DNA of 64,000 nucleotides from positions 91,895,999 through 91,959,998 of the forward strand of contig NC_083570.1 of assembly GCF_027579695.1 (NCBI RefSeq). The letters are read 5' to 3'. The notes below the pieces were generated by a model that had not been told where the DNA came from, ran no database searches, and saw only the letters and a list, made by a program, of their open reading frames with translations. The stretch comes from Neoarius graeffei. Lineage: Eukaryota; Chordata; Actinopteri; Siluriformes; Ariidae. Below are positions 35,753 to 49,612 of this stretch, piece by piece; position 1 is the first letter of the stretch; each line of letters starts with the position of its first letter. A program made the translations under genes and the position numbers.

Positions 35753-36356
35753 AATGCCCTGGTGTCCCATCCAGCTTCAGAAAAGCTGAATAATTTATTT
35801 CCCCTTTTTTTTATTCTTACATTTTTTTTATTCTTCCCTGCTATTCTATCTATATAAATGTCAACCTCCTTTTATGTTTGTGTTTCCTTTTAATCAGACA
35901 CTTTTACTTCCCTTTTCACTAAGCTTTAGGGCATTTTTTCACACAAGAAAACAAAATCCAAAACAAAAAAGGAACCTTCCAGAAGGAAGAGAAAACTCTT
36001 GAGGCTTCCCCCCACATACACACTTTGAATTAACAACCACAAATCCATGAATAAATTATAACACACGCAATGGTGAAATGCTTACACAATAAAAAGCAAA
36101 GTCCACTTACAGGTTATGCCTTTCATTAACAGAAAGATATCAACTACGCGTGAAATATTAAATTGTCTGGAAGTGTTTGTTTTCAAGGAATTACTGTATG
36201 TTTTGAGGTATATATGGTATTACTACATATTAAAGGTGGTCTAGTTTAAACCAATTTGGTGCTTATAGCTGCTGCGTAGGGTGGAGCTTAAATGACAAAT
36301 TGTTTTTCATTCATTTTATTTGTTCTTACCCCCTAAACATGTTCCATTTGTACTAA
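35586..36356. other. Intergenic with a (GT)n array
   Basis: GT microsatellite of about 35 units at 35679-35749. No gene seen in the rest. Confidence 0.6.
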
Positions 36357-36829
36357 AAGTTTGTGCATTATATCTTAAATTTTAATGGTGGCTCAATCAA
36401 CTCGAAGATTACAAAAGTAATTTATTTATTTTCTTTTTGTCCATTTTATGCATATTCTAGTCAGTACTCTATCATCAGTTGTTCATTTAGATTTATTTAT
36501 TTTATTTACATTTGTTGCCGTGTGTACAAATGGTAAACTATGTTATTATATACTGTAGTTCGTATACAATTCTAGTCCTTTGCATTTCTGTGATAAAGCT
36601 CACTTCTTGTTTAATGTATGATTTATATAATTTTTACTTTATTTTATTTCATGTAGTAAGTTTTAGAAAAATTAGACACGTGTTCTTGGGCAGCTCTGTA
36701 TTTGTGTATATTGTACAGAACTACAGATTCAGAACAGATTCGGAGAATTGCACACAGACACGTATTCAAAAGAGGCACCCGTTCTACAGGCTTTTTTTTT
36801 TAGCCTATTGGTATTTTCTTTTTGATATA

Positions 36830-37357
36830 CACTACCGTTCAAAAGTTTGGGGTCACCCAGACAATTTTGTGTTTTCCATGAAAAGTCACACTTTTATTTC
36901 CCACCATAAGTTGTAAAATGAATCGAAAATATAGTCAAGACATTTTTCTGGCCATTTTGAGCATTTAATCGACCCCACAAATGTGATGCTCCAGAAACTC
37001 AATCTGCTCAAAGGAAGGTCAGTTTTATAGCTACTCTAAAGAGCTCAACTGTTTTCAGCCGTGCTAACATGATTGTACAAGGGTTTTCTAATCATCCATT
37101 AGCCTTCTGAGGCAATGAGCAAACACATTGTACCATTAGAACACTGGAGTGAGAGTTGCTGGAAATGGGCCTCTATACACCTATGGAGATATTGCACCAA
37201 AAACCACACATTTGCAGCTAGAATAGTCATTTACCACATTAGCAATGTATAGAGTGGATTTCTGATTAGTTTAAAGTGATCTTCATTGAAAAGAACAGTG
37301 CTTTTCTTTCAAAAATAAGGACATTTCAAAGTGACCCCAAAATTTTGAACGGTAGTG
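36830..37357. mobile_element. Tc1-type MITE (528 bp)
   Basis: Ends CACTACCGTTCAAAAGTTTG and AAATTTTGAACGGTAGTG, flanked by TA (36828-36829 and 37358-37359). No transposase. Absent from copy B of the host unit, so it is younger than that duplication. Confidence 0.93.
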
Positions 37358-37868
37358 TATTTTATCAATAAAGTAAAGTAAAAAAAAATATTGTTCAACA
37401 AAATAGTTTATTTACACATTGACAATTATAGCAATGTGGCATATTTATCATGCACTAGTTCTGTATCCAGACTTCAGAGGTACAGTCCTGGCCACCTTTG
37501 AGGCTTTTCGTAGAAGTAGACCTAGGGCCAGCTGATGTTGTCGGGCACTGTGGGATGGGATTAGCTAGATCGGTTAGCTCCATAATGTTAGTGATCAGTT
37601 TTTAAAATGATTAACACTATAACAATTGCACAATGTACATTTCACTGTATACTTTGCAATAAACCCTTAATAAACTGATCATATTTAATGCTGCCCCAAT
37701 CCATTTCAGTGTAGTATTATTGTAGGCCCTGTATTGAATAATGCCTCGAATGACATCAGTACTTAATTGTGGCGGACTTTGTGGCTTGGCTGCCAAACTT
37801 TATGCTGATTGAGCTACCAGTTAGATATCTTCATTTTTGTTAATATTTTACCAGAATATGGAGCTAAT

Positions 37869-38259
37869 CTCATCTCATCTCATCTCATCTCATCTCATTA
37901 TCTCTAGCCGCTTTATCCTTCTACAGGGTTGCAGGCAAGCTGGAGCCTATCCCAGCTGACTATGGGCGAAAGGCGGGGTACACCCTGGACAAGTCGCCAG
38001 GTCATCACAGGGCTGACACATAGACACAGACAACCATTCACACTCACATTCACACCTACGCTCAATTTAGAGTCACCAGTTAACCTAACCTGCATGTCTT
38101 TGGACTGTGGGGGAAACCGGAGCACCCGGAGGAAACCCACGCGGACACGGGGAGAACATGCAAACTCCACACAGAAAGGCCCTCGCCGGCCACGGGGCTC
38201 AAACCCGGACCTTCTTGCTGTGAGGCGACAGCGCTAACCACTACACCACCGTGCCGCCC
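37869..38259 (-). mobile_element. Mermaid/DANA-like SINE
   Basis: Full-length minus-strand copy with a long (CATCT)n tail. Perfect 14-bp duplication AATATGGAGCTAAT at 37855-37868 and 38260-38273. Confidence 0.96.
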
Positions 38260-38282
38260 AATATGGAGCTAATTTTTCAAGT

Positions 38283-38324
<42 letters not shown>

Positions 38325-38345
38325 ACTTGAAAAATTAGCTCCATC

Positions 38346-38588
38346 CTACATGTTTAGATATTGATAAGTTTTATTTTTTTGAATGTCAATCAAAGGTCTG
38401 GATCTTATATGAAACATATTACTCCAGGTGCTTTCCATTGTCAAGTTTCTCCACAAAGCAGCTTTTATTCAGTAGTGAATTGTGTGTATTACAGGATAGT
38501 TTGTTAAATTTTGTTAAATATGACACAACTTCTTGACATCTCCATACGTACTGGTGTGAAATGGGATTAATATATCTTTCATGGATTT

Positions 38589-38621
<33 letters not shown>

Positions 38622-39758
38622 TACATACAGAGTAAAAAATATATTTAATTACATGATGAAATATTGTGAATTTAGATTTATAAGGTGTTATCTGCCATGA
38701 ACCCAGAGAGAACCTTATGAAACCAAAGTCACAATATCTAACTTCAAATGTATAAATTGTTCATTATGACATTGTGTATGTGTCATCTTTCTCTTTCTAA
38801 GGTATTTTACACTTCTTTGTTTTTTGGGGGAAAAAAAAAACCTCTAATCATTTGCTTGTTCTGGCTAATATGGTGATTTATTCTCAAATCAATGTGGACA
38901 TCAGGGAAGTGACTCACTTGTATCTGGGGAAAGTGAATTTGCAATAAAAACCAAATGGAATGCTTAGATTATAGCTTGCATTAAATGTGTGAATAACTCC
39001 TTTCACAGTCAACAATTTTTATTTCATGAGTTAAAACTAAGCACATCGGATAAGTACTAGAGGCTGGGAATTTATTTGTTGTACAGTAAACAATTTGTTT
39101 AGATTGAAATACAGTCTATTATTGGCTGCATTTGTGTTCTGCAGGAAGAGTTCAGAATTCAGGATTTCAAATAATTATCTATTTATACCTCAGGTGTAGG
39201 TTGTATTATGTTTTGTAAACATAATATCAAATAATAAGTTATGATTAAACAGCTGTTTAATAAAATATATTCATTAATAAGAGTTCTGTGTGATCACTTT
39301 GACCTCACTCCTGTTCTTATTCAAGTTTTCATCTGGCTATCAACTGATGATGCTGCACAGGCCAGCCAATGAGATTTAAAGAGAGAGAAAAAAAGAACTG
39401 AATCTCTGTATAGGTTCCACATCATGAGTATACTACCCTACTAAATAGTATGTGACAGTGATTCACAGATGAATCAATTCTGCTTTGAATCAATTCCTCT
39501 CGATTCTCTCTTTCTTTCTTTATAATTTTAGATAAATTGAGTCATTTACTGGAAGAAAACGAGAAAAGTCTTATCATCTGATTCATTTCTGAATCTGTTA
39601 TGATTAATGTATTGAATATGAGCTTCCTATTCTAATATTAAGCACATTTGATTAATATTTCGGCTTTCATTTCATATTTATACAGTCAAGCCATTTGAGC
39701 TTTTTTCTTTTTAATTCCTTTCCGTTCACAGAAAGCACAACTGTTATAAACAATGTGC
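38346..39758. other. Intergenic, nothing recognised
   Basis: AT-rich, with a (CA)n array at 38591-38619. No exon or repeat family could be supported. Confidence 0.5.
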
Positions 39759-39760
39759 TA

Positions 39761-41281
<1,521 letters not shown>

Positions 41282-41293
41282 TAACTTGTTTAA

Positions 41294-42763
41294 CCCTTTG
41301 ATCCAAAACATGGGTCAAAAGTGACCCGGCTGAGTTTTTATCTTCTATATCTTTGCAATAAATTAATTCCATCATTCAGTATTCAAGGTATTCCTCAATT
41401 AACTTGTTTTTGATCATCATACATCCTTATTTTATTTTTTCCTTTCTTACTTTTTGAATAAAAACCCTTTTTGTATCACTACCCTTCTAATGCACAACAT
41501 GGGTCAAAAACGACCTGCATTCATTTTCCAGGTTATTTCATGTATGGCTGAGTGTTTCTATGATATACTTTTGAAATAAATTCATTTTGGCATTTACTTT
41601 TCCAAATATGCAGTAAATATCTTGTTTTTGTTTAGTACAAATCATCATTTTTATTTTTCCTTTCTTAAGTTATGAACAAGCACAGCTTTTGTAATTCTAC
41701 ATCAAGTTTACACACATGGGTCAGAAACGACCCGCATGCATTTACTCCAGCGTTTGGTGGGAACTGTGAATTGTGCTTGTGTCAGACATTTCACAGCTCA
41801 GCACAGCGCCCTTTGCCCATCTAATACATGGAAGTAATGTTTTTCAATTGTTCTAACATTACCTTAGAAAAAATTTGATTATGTTTAGATTACCTTGAGA
41901 GTGAGTAGATTACTTGTCAGAAAGTTACGAGTAATTACTATTAGCTACCGAGCTGTTGACATATTCTACTTTAGTTAGCTAATTTTATTGTAGTTGGCTT
42001 AGCTAACTACATAGTTAATAAATAAATAAATAAATAAATAACTGGCCCCATTCACTGCTAAAGTAATTACTTGAAACAAATGATTATTATAGTATTAAGA
42101 CATTTAATTTTAAATCACACTTGGATGATCCATGTGTAGTAATATAAAAACTATTTTTGTTCATAAAGTAGGAAAGAAAAAATTAAATTAATGATTTGTG
42201 GTAAGGGTGGTGTGGTGGTGTAGTGGTTAGCGCTGTCGCCTCACAGCAAGAAGGTCCTGGGTTCGAGCCCCATGGCCGGCGAGGGCCTTTCTGTGTGGAG
42301 TTTGCATGTTCTCCCCGTGTCCGCGTGGGTTTTCTCCAGGTGCTCCGGTTTCCCCCACAGTCCAAAGACATGCAGGTTAGGTTAACTGGTGACTCTAAAT
42401 TGACCGTAGGTGTGAATGTGAGTGTGAATGGTTGTCTGTGTCTATGTGTTAGCCCTGTGATGACCTGGTGACTTGTCCAGGGTGTACCCCGCCTTTCGCC
42501 CGTAGTCAGCTGGGATAGGCTCCAGCTTGCCTGCGACCCTGTAGAAGGATAAAGCGGCTAGAGATAATGAGATGAGATTTGTGGTAATTAAAAACAAGAT
42601 ATTTAAAGAATACTTGGAATATTCAATCATAAAATAAATTGATTTCAAAAGATAGAGCAAAGAAAAACTCAGTCAGCATGAAATAACCTGGAAAATGAAT
42701 GCGGGTCATGTTTGACCCATGTTGTGCATTAGAAGGGGTGTGCATATGTTTTGCATCAAAGGG
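41294..42763. mobile_element. TTAA-flanked (piggyBac-like) non-autonomous element
   Basis: Ends CCCTTTGATCCAAAACATGG and TTTTGCATCAAAGGG, flanked by TTAA (41290-41293 and 42764-42767). The motif ACATGGGTCAAAAACGACC recurs at least three times near the left end and in inverse at the right. A SINE is inside (42205-42575). No transposase. Confidence 0.85.
42205..42575 (+). mobile_element. Mermaid/DANA-like SINE
   Basis: Full-length; perfect 12-bp duplication GATTTGTGGTAA at 42193-42204 and 42576-42587. Confidence 0.95.
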
Positions 42764-42767
42764 TTAA

Positions 42768-44312
42768 AAATAGGTACCCTATGGATACATGTGGCTACTG
42801 TTTATCAATAAAATTCTTTTCTGATCCCATGTCCATACAGTAAATATAGCATCTATACATGTTATCAGTTATACTCGCCTCATCTCTTGCAAGCATCACC
42901 AAGCTGTGAGCAGCATCAGGGCTTTGTTCAAAATACAGTGCTGTGAACTATATCTACTTTCAAAATAGTAAGAAAGCACTTGTTCATGAATTGTTTTAGA
43001 AGCATTATTTAGTATTAATGAGCACATTTTGTTTCACAAGTGTAGTGTAAAGACTCTAAAATAAAAAATAAAATTAAAAAATGAAAGAAAATAGCAGAAG
43101 TTTGACCAATTATACTTTTAACTTTTACTCTTAGTTTTCACATTTCTCAAAGAATGTATCAAATTTATTAAAAAAAATTATTAATTGAAAAGCATAAGTA
43201 CTCTTGTTGAATGGCTGAAATTCTTAGCCTAAATACTTATTTGCCAATAAGCTAAAAAAAAAAAAACCTTACAAAACCTTTCATTTGACCTTTCAGAAGG
43301 ACAAAGCAAAAACTGTGATAATCAAAAGGTACATTTTCTTAAAATAAACACCACTTGATATCGAATCAGTAGCCTTGGCGAACCACGAGGTGAATTTCTT
43401 TTGTCTTTTTATCTGCCGATTACCTTCCGATACTATGAAGTTATAACAAGGTTTCTCTTATTTCATTTCTGGTTCTGAAGTTTATCAAGAACTAGAATGG
43501 GTAATCGAACTTGATCAGGATAAGTGCTAATTGGTTACGAAGTTTCGCTATTGTTTCACTCATTCTTCCATTCTTATACTCGTTCTTGTGTACCTTTGAT
43601 AACGCAAGATCAACTGTTCATATCGCAAGATCACGATTCATCGTTCTGGTGATTGTAATACTTATGTGCATGCGCTATTGTAATTGTTATGCGTATATGC
43701 ATGTGCAGTGCGTGATTGTTACACTCTTACGTTCTTACAACACGAAGACATAGTGGCTATCGCCTCTATATGAGGCAGTAGCCACAAAAATATGAACATT
43801 TTGTATCAAAACTAGACTTTGTTTATTCGTTGTATTATGATTAATTGTAGTATGATAAAAGTTTACAATATTGAACCAATTTATTGAGCATTAGATTTGG
43901 AAATAAACATTGTATACATTATATAATGTTGTAATGTTGTATACATTATATATAAAATATAAACAGTCCTATGCAAAAATTTTAGGCACAGGCAAAAAAA
44001 AAATGTACAGTAAAAAATGATTTCAAACATAATGAAATTAATTATTTCTACACAAGAGTTAAAATAATACTACATACTAGGTAAAATATTACATACAAGA
44101 ATTACTATATAAAAGAGTGCAAAGAATATTACAGACTATATAAAAGAAATATTACAACGTGAAGTAAACAGCAATAAACTACAATGTATACAGTTTTATA
44201 AGGAAATGAGCTGTAGGTTTTACTGAGCATCTTGCAGAAACAGTCACAGTTCTTCTGGACACTTTAACTGTCACACTTGCTTCTTATTTTTGTAGCAAAA
44301 TCCAGAAACCTT
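42768..44312. other. Intergenic, nothing recognised
   Basis: 1.5 kb of AT-rich sequence without a supported gene. Confidence 0.5.
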
Positions 44313-45277
44313 CTTGGGCAGCACGGTGGTGTAAGTGGTTAGCACTGTTGCCTCACAGCGGCCAATGGGACCCTTTCCGTGTGAAGTTTGCATGTTCTTC
44401 CTGTGTCTGTGTGGGTTTCCTCCAGGTGCTCCAGTTTCCACCACAGTTCAAAGACATGTGCCCTTGAACAAGGCACCTAACCCTCAATAGGCCATTTGCA
44501 GGAATTGGTCACGTGTCAATTTTCCCCATAGCAGCAAGCCCGTGGTGGGCTGGCTAACTTGACATTCCTTGACAACCATAAGAGTTTGACTGGCGATGTG
44601 AAGCAATCCATCTCTATAATAGCTGTTTTTACCTTTTCTACTGTCTTTTTTGACCCAAATTTTCGTGTGTACTTGGAAAAAGTTTGTGGTTTTAACTTCT
44701 GTCATAAGTTAAAGCGAATCATTGACCGTATTTATTTTCAAGAATCTTCACACATTGAGCGAATGATAAAGGTAGAAAAGGAGAAATTATAAGTTATAAA
44801 CATATCTGAGAAATCCGTCATTTCGCACGTGAATTTCTTTCGGAGGCGACCAACTTGAGTCCAAAAAACTCTCTTTTACAGCCAATGATTCGCTTTAACT
44901 TATGACAGAAGTTAAAACCACAAACTTTTTCCAAGTACACACAAAAATTTGGGTCAAAAAAGACAGTAGAAAAGGTAAAAACAGCTATTATAGAACTTGA
45001 TTGCTTCACATCGCCAAACTCTTATGGTTGTCAAGGAATGTCAAGTTAGCTTGCCCACCACGAGCTTGTTGCTATGGGGAAAATTGACACGTGACCAATT
45101 CCTGCAAATGGCCTATTGCTCCCTAGGCACTGTAGCATAACTGCCCACTGCTCTGAGTATGTGTGTGCGCTCATTGTTCACTTGTGTGTGCATGTGTGTG
45201 TTCACTGCTTCAGATGGGTTAACATGCAGAGGGGAATTTCACAAGTGTACATGTGAAGAATAAAGTTCTTCTTCTGA
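44313..45277 (+). mobile_element. SINE with a second tail type, split by a hairpin element
   Basis: The tRNA-derived head is of the Mermaid/DANA type, but the 3' half differs: CCTTGAACAAGGCACCTAAC, CACTGCTTCAGATGGGTTAA and a TTCTTCTTCT end. The copy at 58489-58857 has the same tail. The SINE runs 44313-44487 and 45116-45277. Confidence 0.88.
44490..45113. mobile_element. Long-hairpin MITE (624 bp)
   Basis: Arms 44490-44728 and 44883-45113 are nearly perfect inverted copies (GGCCATTTGCAGGAATTGGT at the outer end) around a spacer of about 155 bp. TA lies on both sides. No coding frame. It could fold into a 230-bp stem. Confidence 0.88.
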
Positions 45278-45446
45278 TTCTTCATTATGTTTATTCCCTG
45301 GAAAGTGTCTCTTACATAATATGCTGCTTTCTTTACTGGCATACAAACATGTTTCAAATGCACATTATTATTTGGAATATATAGACAGTATATATATTAG
45401 GGTGGAGCTAATTTTAAAAGTTATTAAATATGACTACCTTACCACC

Positions 45447-45503
<57 letters not shown>

Positions 45504-45589
45504 CTGGGAAAATATTAACAAAAATGAAGAAATCTAACTGGTGGCTCAATCAGCATGAAGTTTGGCAGCCAAGCCACAAAGTCCACCAC

Positions 45590-46002
45590 TGTCACAGTGC
45601 AGGCACTTACAGACGTATGCGCAGAAGGGGAGTGTAGAGCAAACAGTGAACAAGCCAAAACATGAGATGTGAATCAGGGTAGAAGAACTAGCAATGGTTG
45701 GGCGAACGGCAAACAGGACAAACAAGGACAGGCAAGAAAGTAAACGAGAGAGGAAAAGCTAAAGTTGAGAACCCGTGCATCAGTCAGAAATAAACAAGGC
45801 TCGGTATGTACTGGGGAAGGCAGAACAATACTTCGCAGTGAAGTGGTGTGAGAGTGGGGTTTAAATAGGCAGAGGGAATAATAGGGTGATGAGTGACAGC
45901 TGTGGTTAATAGTCAGGAGACAGAGGGCGCTGTGAGTTCTGGGAAGTGTAGTTCATACAGTCCATGTTTGTAGTTTGGTTGAAATTGGCAGGTTTACTGA
46001 CA
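45590..46002 (-). repeat. Gypsy 3' LTR
   Basis: Reads TGTCAGTAAACC to CTGTGACA on the minus strand; similar along its full length to 49613-50025. Confidence 0.93.
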
Positions 46003-46043
46003 GAGCACCCCCCCCCCCCCCCCCAAGGAGCTACCACCAGGAG

Positions 46044-46538
46044 CTACAGATTTTCTAGGGTGACCCTTACCTCTGGGTGCAGGTTTGTCAGGATGTGTGG
46101 CACGGAATTCTTGCTTGAGAAGTGGATCAAGGACATCCTTGGCGGGAACCCAGCTCTGTTCCTCGGGTCCGTAACCCTCCCAATCTTCCAGGTACTCGAT
46201 CTGCCCTCTTGGCTGTTCAAAGGTTCGTCCTCCAGTTTGAGGACTGGGTGTTCCTGGCTGGGTGTGTTTTCAACGAGAGGGCCCGGGATAGTAGGTTTCA
46301 AACAGGATATGTGAAACGTGGGTGATAGTCTGTTGTGAGGGGGGAGCTCTAGCCGATACAACACTTTGTTGATGCGTTCTGTGACTTTGAATGGCCCGAT
46401 ATATCTTGGTTGTAATTTCTTGCAGGAATTGGATTCTCTGAGCTGTTTGGTTGCAATCCATACTCTGTCCCCTGGATTGTATATGGGTGTTTCTGCTCTG
46501 CGTTTGTCTGCATATTCTTTGTACTTGGCATTGACCAT
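46044..46538 (-). pseudogene. Gypsy integrase C-terminal part with chromodomain
   Basis: The open frame carries the GPY/F module (LQPRYIGPFKV) and the typical HISCLKP motif. Past about 46215 the homologous frame shifts: a chromodomain-like stretch [17 protein letters not shown] is readable in another frame near 46120-46190. Chromodomains steer some Gypsy elements to certain chromatin. The frameshift cuts it off from the integrase. Confidence 0.85.
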
Positions 46539-46559
46539 TTCAATACGTTGGTGTACTTC

Positions 46560-47473
46560 TTCCCAAACTGTTTGGCTGCGTTAGACCCAGTCCTCTATGG
46601 CTTGAACCTGGTTGGGCGAGTCGTCCCAAGGGAACAGGGGTGGCTGGTAGCCGAGTATGCACTGAACTGGTGTTAATTGGGTTGCCGAGTGCTTGAGGGA
46701 GTTCTGTGCATACTCGGCCCATGGAAGGAAGCATGCCCACTCCCCCTGGTTGCGCATACAGAATATTCTTAAGAAACAGCCAATCTCCTGATTTGCCCTT
46801 TCAACTTGGCTGTTGGACTGAGGATGGTATCCAGATGTGAGACTCACCGACACTCCTAATCTCTCCATGAAGTTCTTCCAGAAGCATGAAGTGAACTGTG
46901 TGCCCCTGTCACTGACAATGTCTTCTGGGAGACCATAATAATGGAACACTTGCTGGAACAACAGTTCTGCAGTTTGGGATGCTGTGGGGATGCCAGGTAA
47001 TGGAATGAGTCTGAGGGCTTTGGATGGTTTACCATGATGGTTGTTTTACCTAGTGAAGGGGAGAGATTGGTGATGAAATTGATGGCAATGTGGGACCAGG
47101 GTCTCTGAGGAACTGGGAGGGGACAAAGTTTGCCAGCTGGAGGTGTTCTGGGAACTTTGGCTTGGGCGCAGGTGGAACATGAGGAGATGAACTGGTTGAT
47201 TTCTGTAAGCATGTTTTCCTACCAGTACTTATTCCTGATCATCTGATGGGTGCGTTGGCTGCCAGGATGTCCAGTGGCTGGTGAAGCATGGGCCCACATA
47301 ATCAGTTTGCTCCTAAGATGCTTGGGTACATATAGGAGACCAGGCAGAAGATCGTTGGGAAGTGTTTGGGGTTGAGAGTCTCTGATTTCTTTATCTATGT
47401 CCCAGGTAATTGACACTGAGGAGGAAGTATGGGATGGGTACAGGGGTCTTGGAGTGTGGGAGCAAAGTTTCAT
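46560..47473 (-). pseudogene. Gypsy integrase N-terminal and catalytic parts
   Basis: In pieces: an HHCC zinc region (AHASPATGHPG and SSCSTCAQAK), then the catalytic core. The first catalytic Asp is replaced: the motif reads HIAINFITNL where relatives have Asp before Phe. The second Asp (VSDRGTQF) and the Glu (SQVERANQE) remain. Frames break near 47000-47030 and 47215. It would insert the cDNA into host DNA; here it cannot. Confidence 0.88.
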
Positions 47474-47595
47474 GATAGGACATCAGCCTTAGTATTCTTA
47501 GAGCCATGATGAAACGAGATGGTAAAATTGAACCTGGTGAAGAAGAGGGACTACCTGGCTTGGCGAGGATTTAGCCGCTTGGACTTTCTGAGATA

Positions 47596-48099
47596 TTAGA
47601 GGTTTTTGTGGTTGGTGAGAATAACAAACAGATGCGTGGCTCCCTCCAGCCAGTGTTGCCACTCCTCAAGGGCCAGTTTTATGGCAAGTAGTTCCCGGTT
47701 TCCCATATCATAATTTCTTTCCGCTGAGGAGAGTTTCTTGGAAAAAAATGCTACTGGATGGAGTTTCTGTTTTTCTCCAAAATGTTGCAATAGCACAGCT
47801 CCAACTCCCGTGTCAGATGCCTCAACCTCTAAAATGAAGGGTTTGGTTGGATCTGGATGTTGCAAGATGGGAGCTGAGGTGAAGGCTTGCTTGAGGTGAC
47901 TGAAAGCTTCTTCTGTCGCAGGGTTCCAGTGAAGATGCTTGGGCCCCTTCTTAAGTAGTGATGTTAGTGGGATGGCAATGGAGCTGAAACCCCAAATAAA
48001 ATGGCAGTAGAAGTTGCCGAAACCTAGGAAACATTGGAATTCCTTAACTGATGTGAGAGTGGGCCAAGACGTGACCACAGAGACCTTGGATGCATCCAT
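47596..48099 (-). pseudogene. Gypsy RNase H domain
   Basis: Reads the end of the reverse transcriptase connection ([12 protein letters not shown]) and an RNase H fold. Two acidic residues of the family pattern are changed: FILEVEASD has Glu for Asp, and VILTNHKNL has Asn for Asp. NRELLA is kept. Inactive by sequence. Confidence 0.88.
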
Positions 48100-48290
48100 G
48101 CTAACACCTTCAGAGCTGATGATGTAGCCCAGGAATGATATATGGTGCTGATGGAACTCGCACTTCTCTGCTTTGACATAGAGGTGGTTATGGAGTAGAC
48201 ATTTGAGGACCGTCCTAACGTGTTTGATGTGACTCTCTTCAGCTGGGGAATATATTAAGATGTCATCGATGTAGGCATGGAATCAAGGAG
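48100..48290 (-). pseudogene. Gypsy reverse transcriptase remnant
   Basis: Only the part around the catalytic [10 protein letters not shown] and the following VKAEKCEFH region survives. The fingers and most of the palm, several hundred residues, are missing. 48291-48360 holds short direct copies of AATCAAGGAGATTCTGTGA, perhaps scars of the deletion. Confidence 0.85.
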
Positions 48291-48424
48291 ATTCTGTGAT
48301 GTAGGCACAGAATCAAGGAGATTCTGTGAGATTCTGTGAGTGACCACTGCAGAATCTCCTTGTTCTGCCAAGAAATCAATGGGTCGTGGAGTTGCAGCCA
48401 AGGATAACCCAGAACGATGTCATG

Positions 48425-49597
48425 TCAGTTGGTGGTGGTGACATAGAGTGAAATGAGCTCTGAATGAAGAATGCTTACTTGGACACGGATGGGAGTGGTG
48501 CGCTGAGAGACTCGACCGTCCCCTATGGGTCCTCCGTCAATTGTGCTGATGTTGAGCAGACTTTGAAGTGGGGTTGTGGACAAGTTGAACTTCTGGATGA
48601 CTGTGCTGCTGAAAAAGTTCCCCTCTGCTCCTGAATCTATGAGACCAGAGAGGATGTGCGTAGAAGAAGTCAACTTCAACAACACAGCAACTTGGAATGA
48701 CTTGGAAGTAAACCTGTGAGTGGGACTTGTGTGGCATGGAGGACATTCTGCAGAAGATGAGTGAGGAGGATGAATGGGGCAGTGGTTGAGCTGATGTTCC
48801 AAACTCCCACAGTAGAAACATAGTCCCTCCCTTCTCCTCCTAATGCGCTTGAAGCATGTTAACTGGGTGCGGGAGATTTCCATAGCAGAGGTCTCTTCCA
48901 GGGTATGAGCAGGCTTACCAGCCTCTTGTAAAGAGGGATGGCGAGTCAGAAGATTGCCCAAACGGATCGCAAGGTCAATAAGAGAATCCAGTGTCAACTG
49001 TTCATCCCGGCAGGTGAGCTCACTCAGTATTTCTGGGTGTAGCCCCTTGTGAAAGACCACTTTAAGCGCAGGCTCATTCCATCCACTAGCGGCCGCTAGT
49101 GTTCTGAATTCCAGCGTGTACTCCACCATGCTTCTGGAACCTTGTGACATGGTGAGTAAACTTTCACCTACTTCAATGCCTTCGGGTTTGTGGTCGAAAA
49201 CCCTCTTGAATTGGGCAAGAAACTGTTCATAGGCTTTCATGGGTCCATTGCCATTGTTCCAGATGGCACTGGCCCATCGAAGGGCTTTACCCATGAGAAA
49301 GGAGAGAAATTTAGCTATCTTGTGCTCATCAGACAGGTTAGGCATGGTAGCGAAATACACTGAGCACTGGAGGAGGAAACCCTTACGTACGAGCAGATCT
49401 CCGGCAAATTTTTCTGGGGCAGGGGGTTGTAGCCCGGGGCTCGGAGCTGGTTCGGAACGCAATAGGAGGGCCTGCGACATCACAGTTGCTAGTTGTGACA
49501 CACTGGTGTTGAGGTCAGCTAGCATCTGCTGATGCTCTCCTAGCAAGCGTCCTTGAGCGTTGAGAGCTGTCTGCTTCACCTCTTCTGCTACATCCAT
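48425..49597 (-). pseudogene. Gypsy gag and protease frame
   Basis: Open for 390 codons from MDVAEEVKQTALNAQGR. An N-terminal coiled coil leads into the retrotransposon gag domain (AEWLS-like region replaced by RWASAIWNN), then one CCHC zinc knuckle (CFYCGSLEHQLNHC) and an aspartic protease start with LIDSGAEGNFF. It would form the particle that carries the RNA. The frame is intact, but its partners downstream are not. Confidence 0.9.
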
Positions 49598-49612
49598 GAT
49601 GGCGAAGTATCC

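Larger units (their letters stand above)
36357..38345 (+). repeat. Dispersed unit, copy A of an inverted pair
   Basis: Matches 45395-50970 in reverse complement once the insertions in each are left out. Host segments are 36357-36829, 37358-37868 and 38260-38345. The unit has no coding frame. Its inner end carries an (AT)n hairpin (38288-38319). Confidence 0.85.

Noticed and set aside
36512..36916. A 134-codon frame with hydrophobic stretches
   Set aside because: It is rich in AT-driven residues, runs into a MITE, and its inverted partner near 50700 does not keep the frame.
41760..41830. A possible host exon near AAATTGTGCTTGTGTCAG
   Set aside because: It lies inside the TTAA-flanked element, with no splice-consistent frame.
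46081..46330. Plus-strand frames opposite the Gypsy integrase
   Set aside because: They are shadows of the minus-strand integrase and chromodomain.
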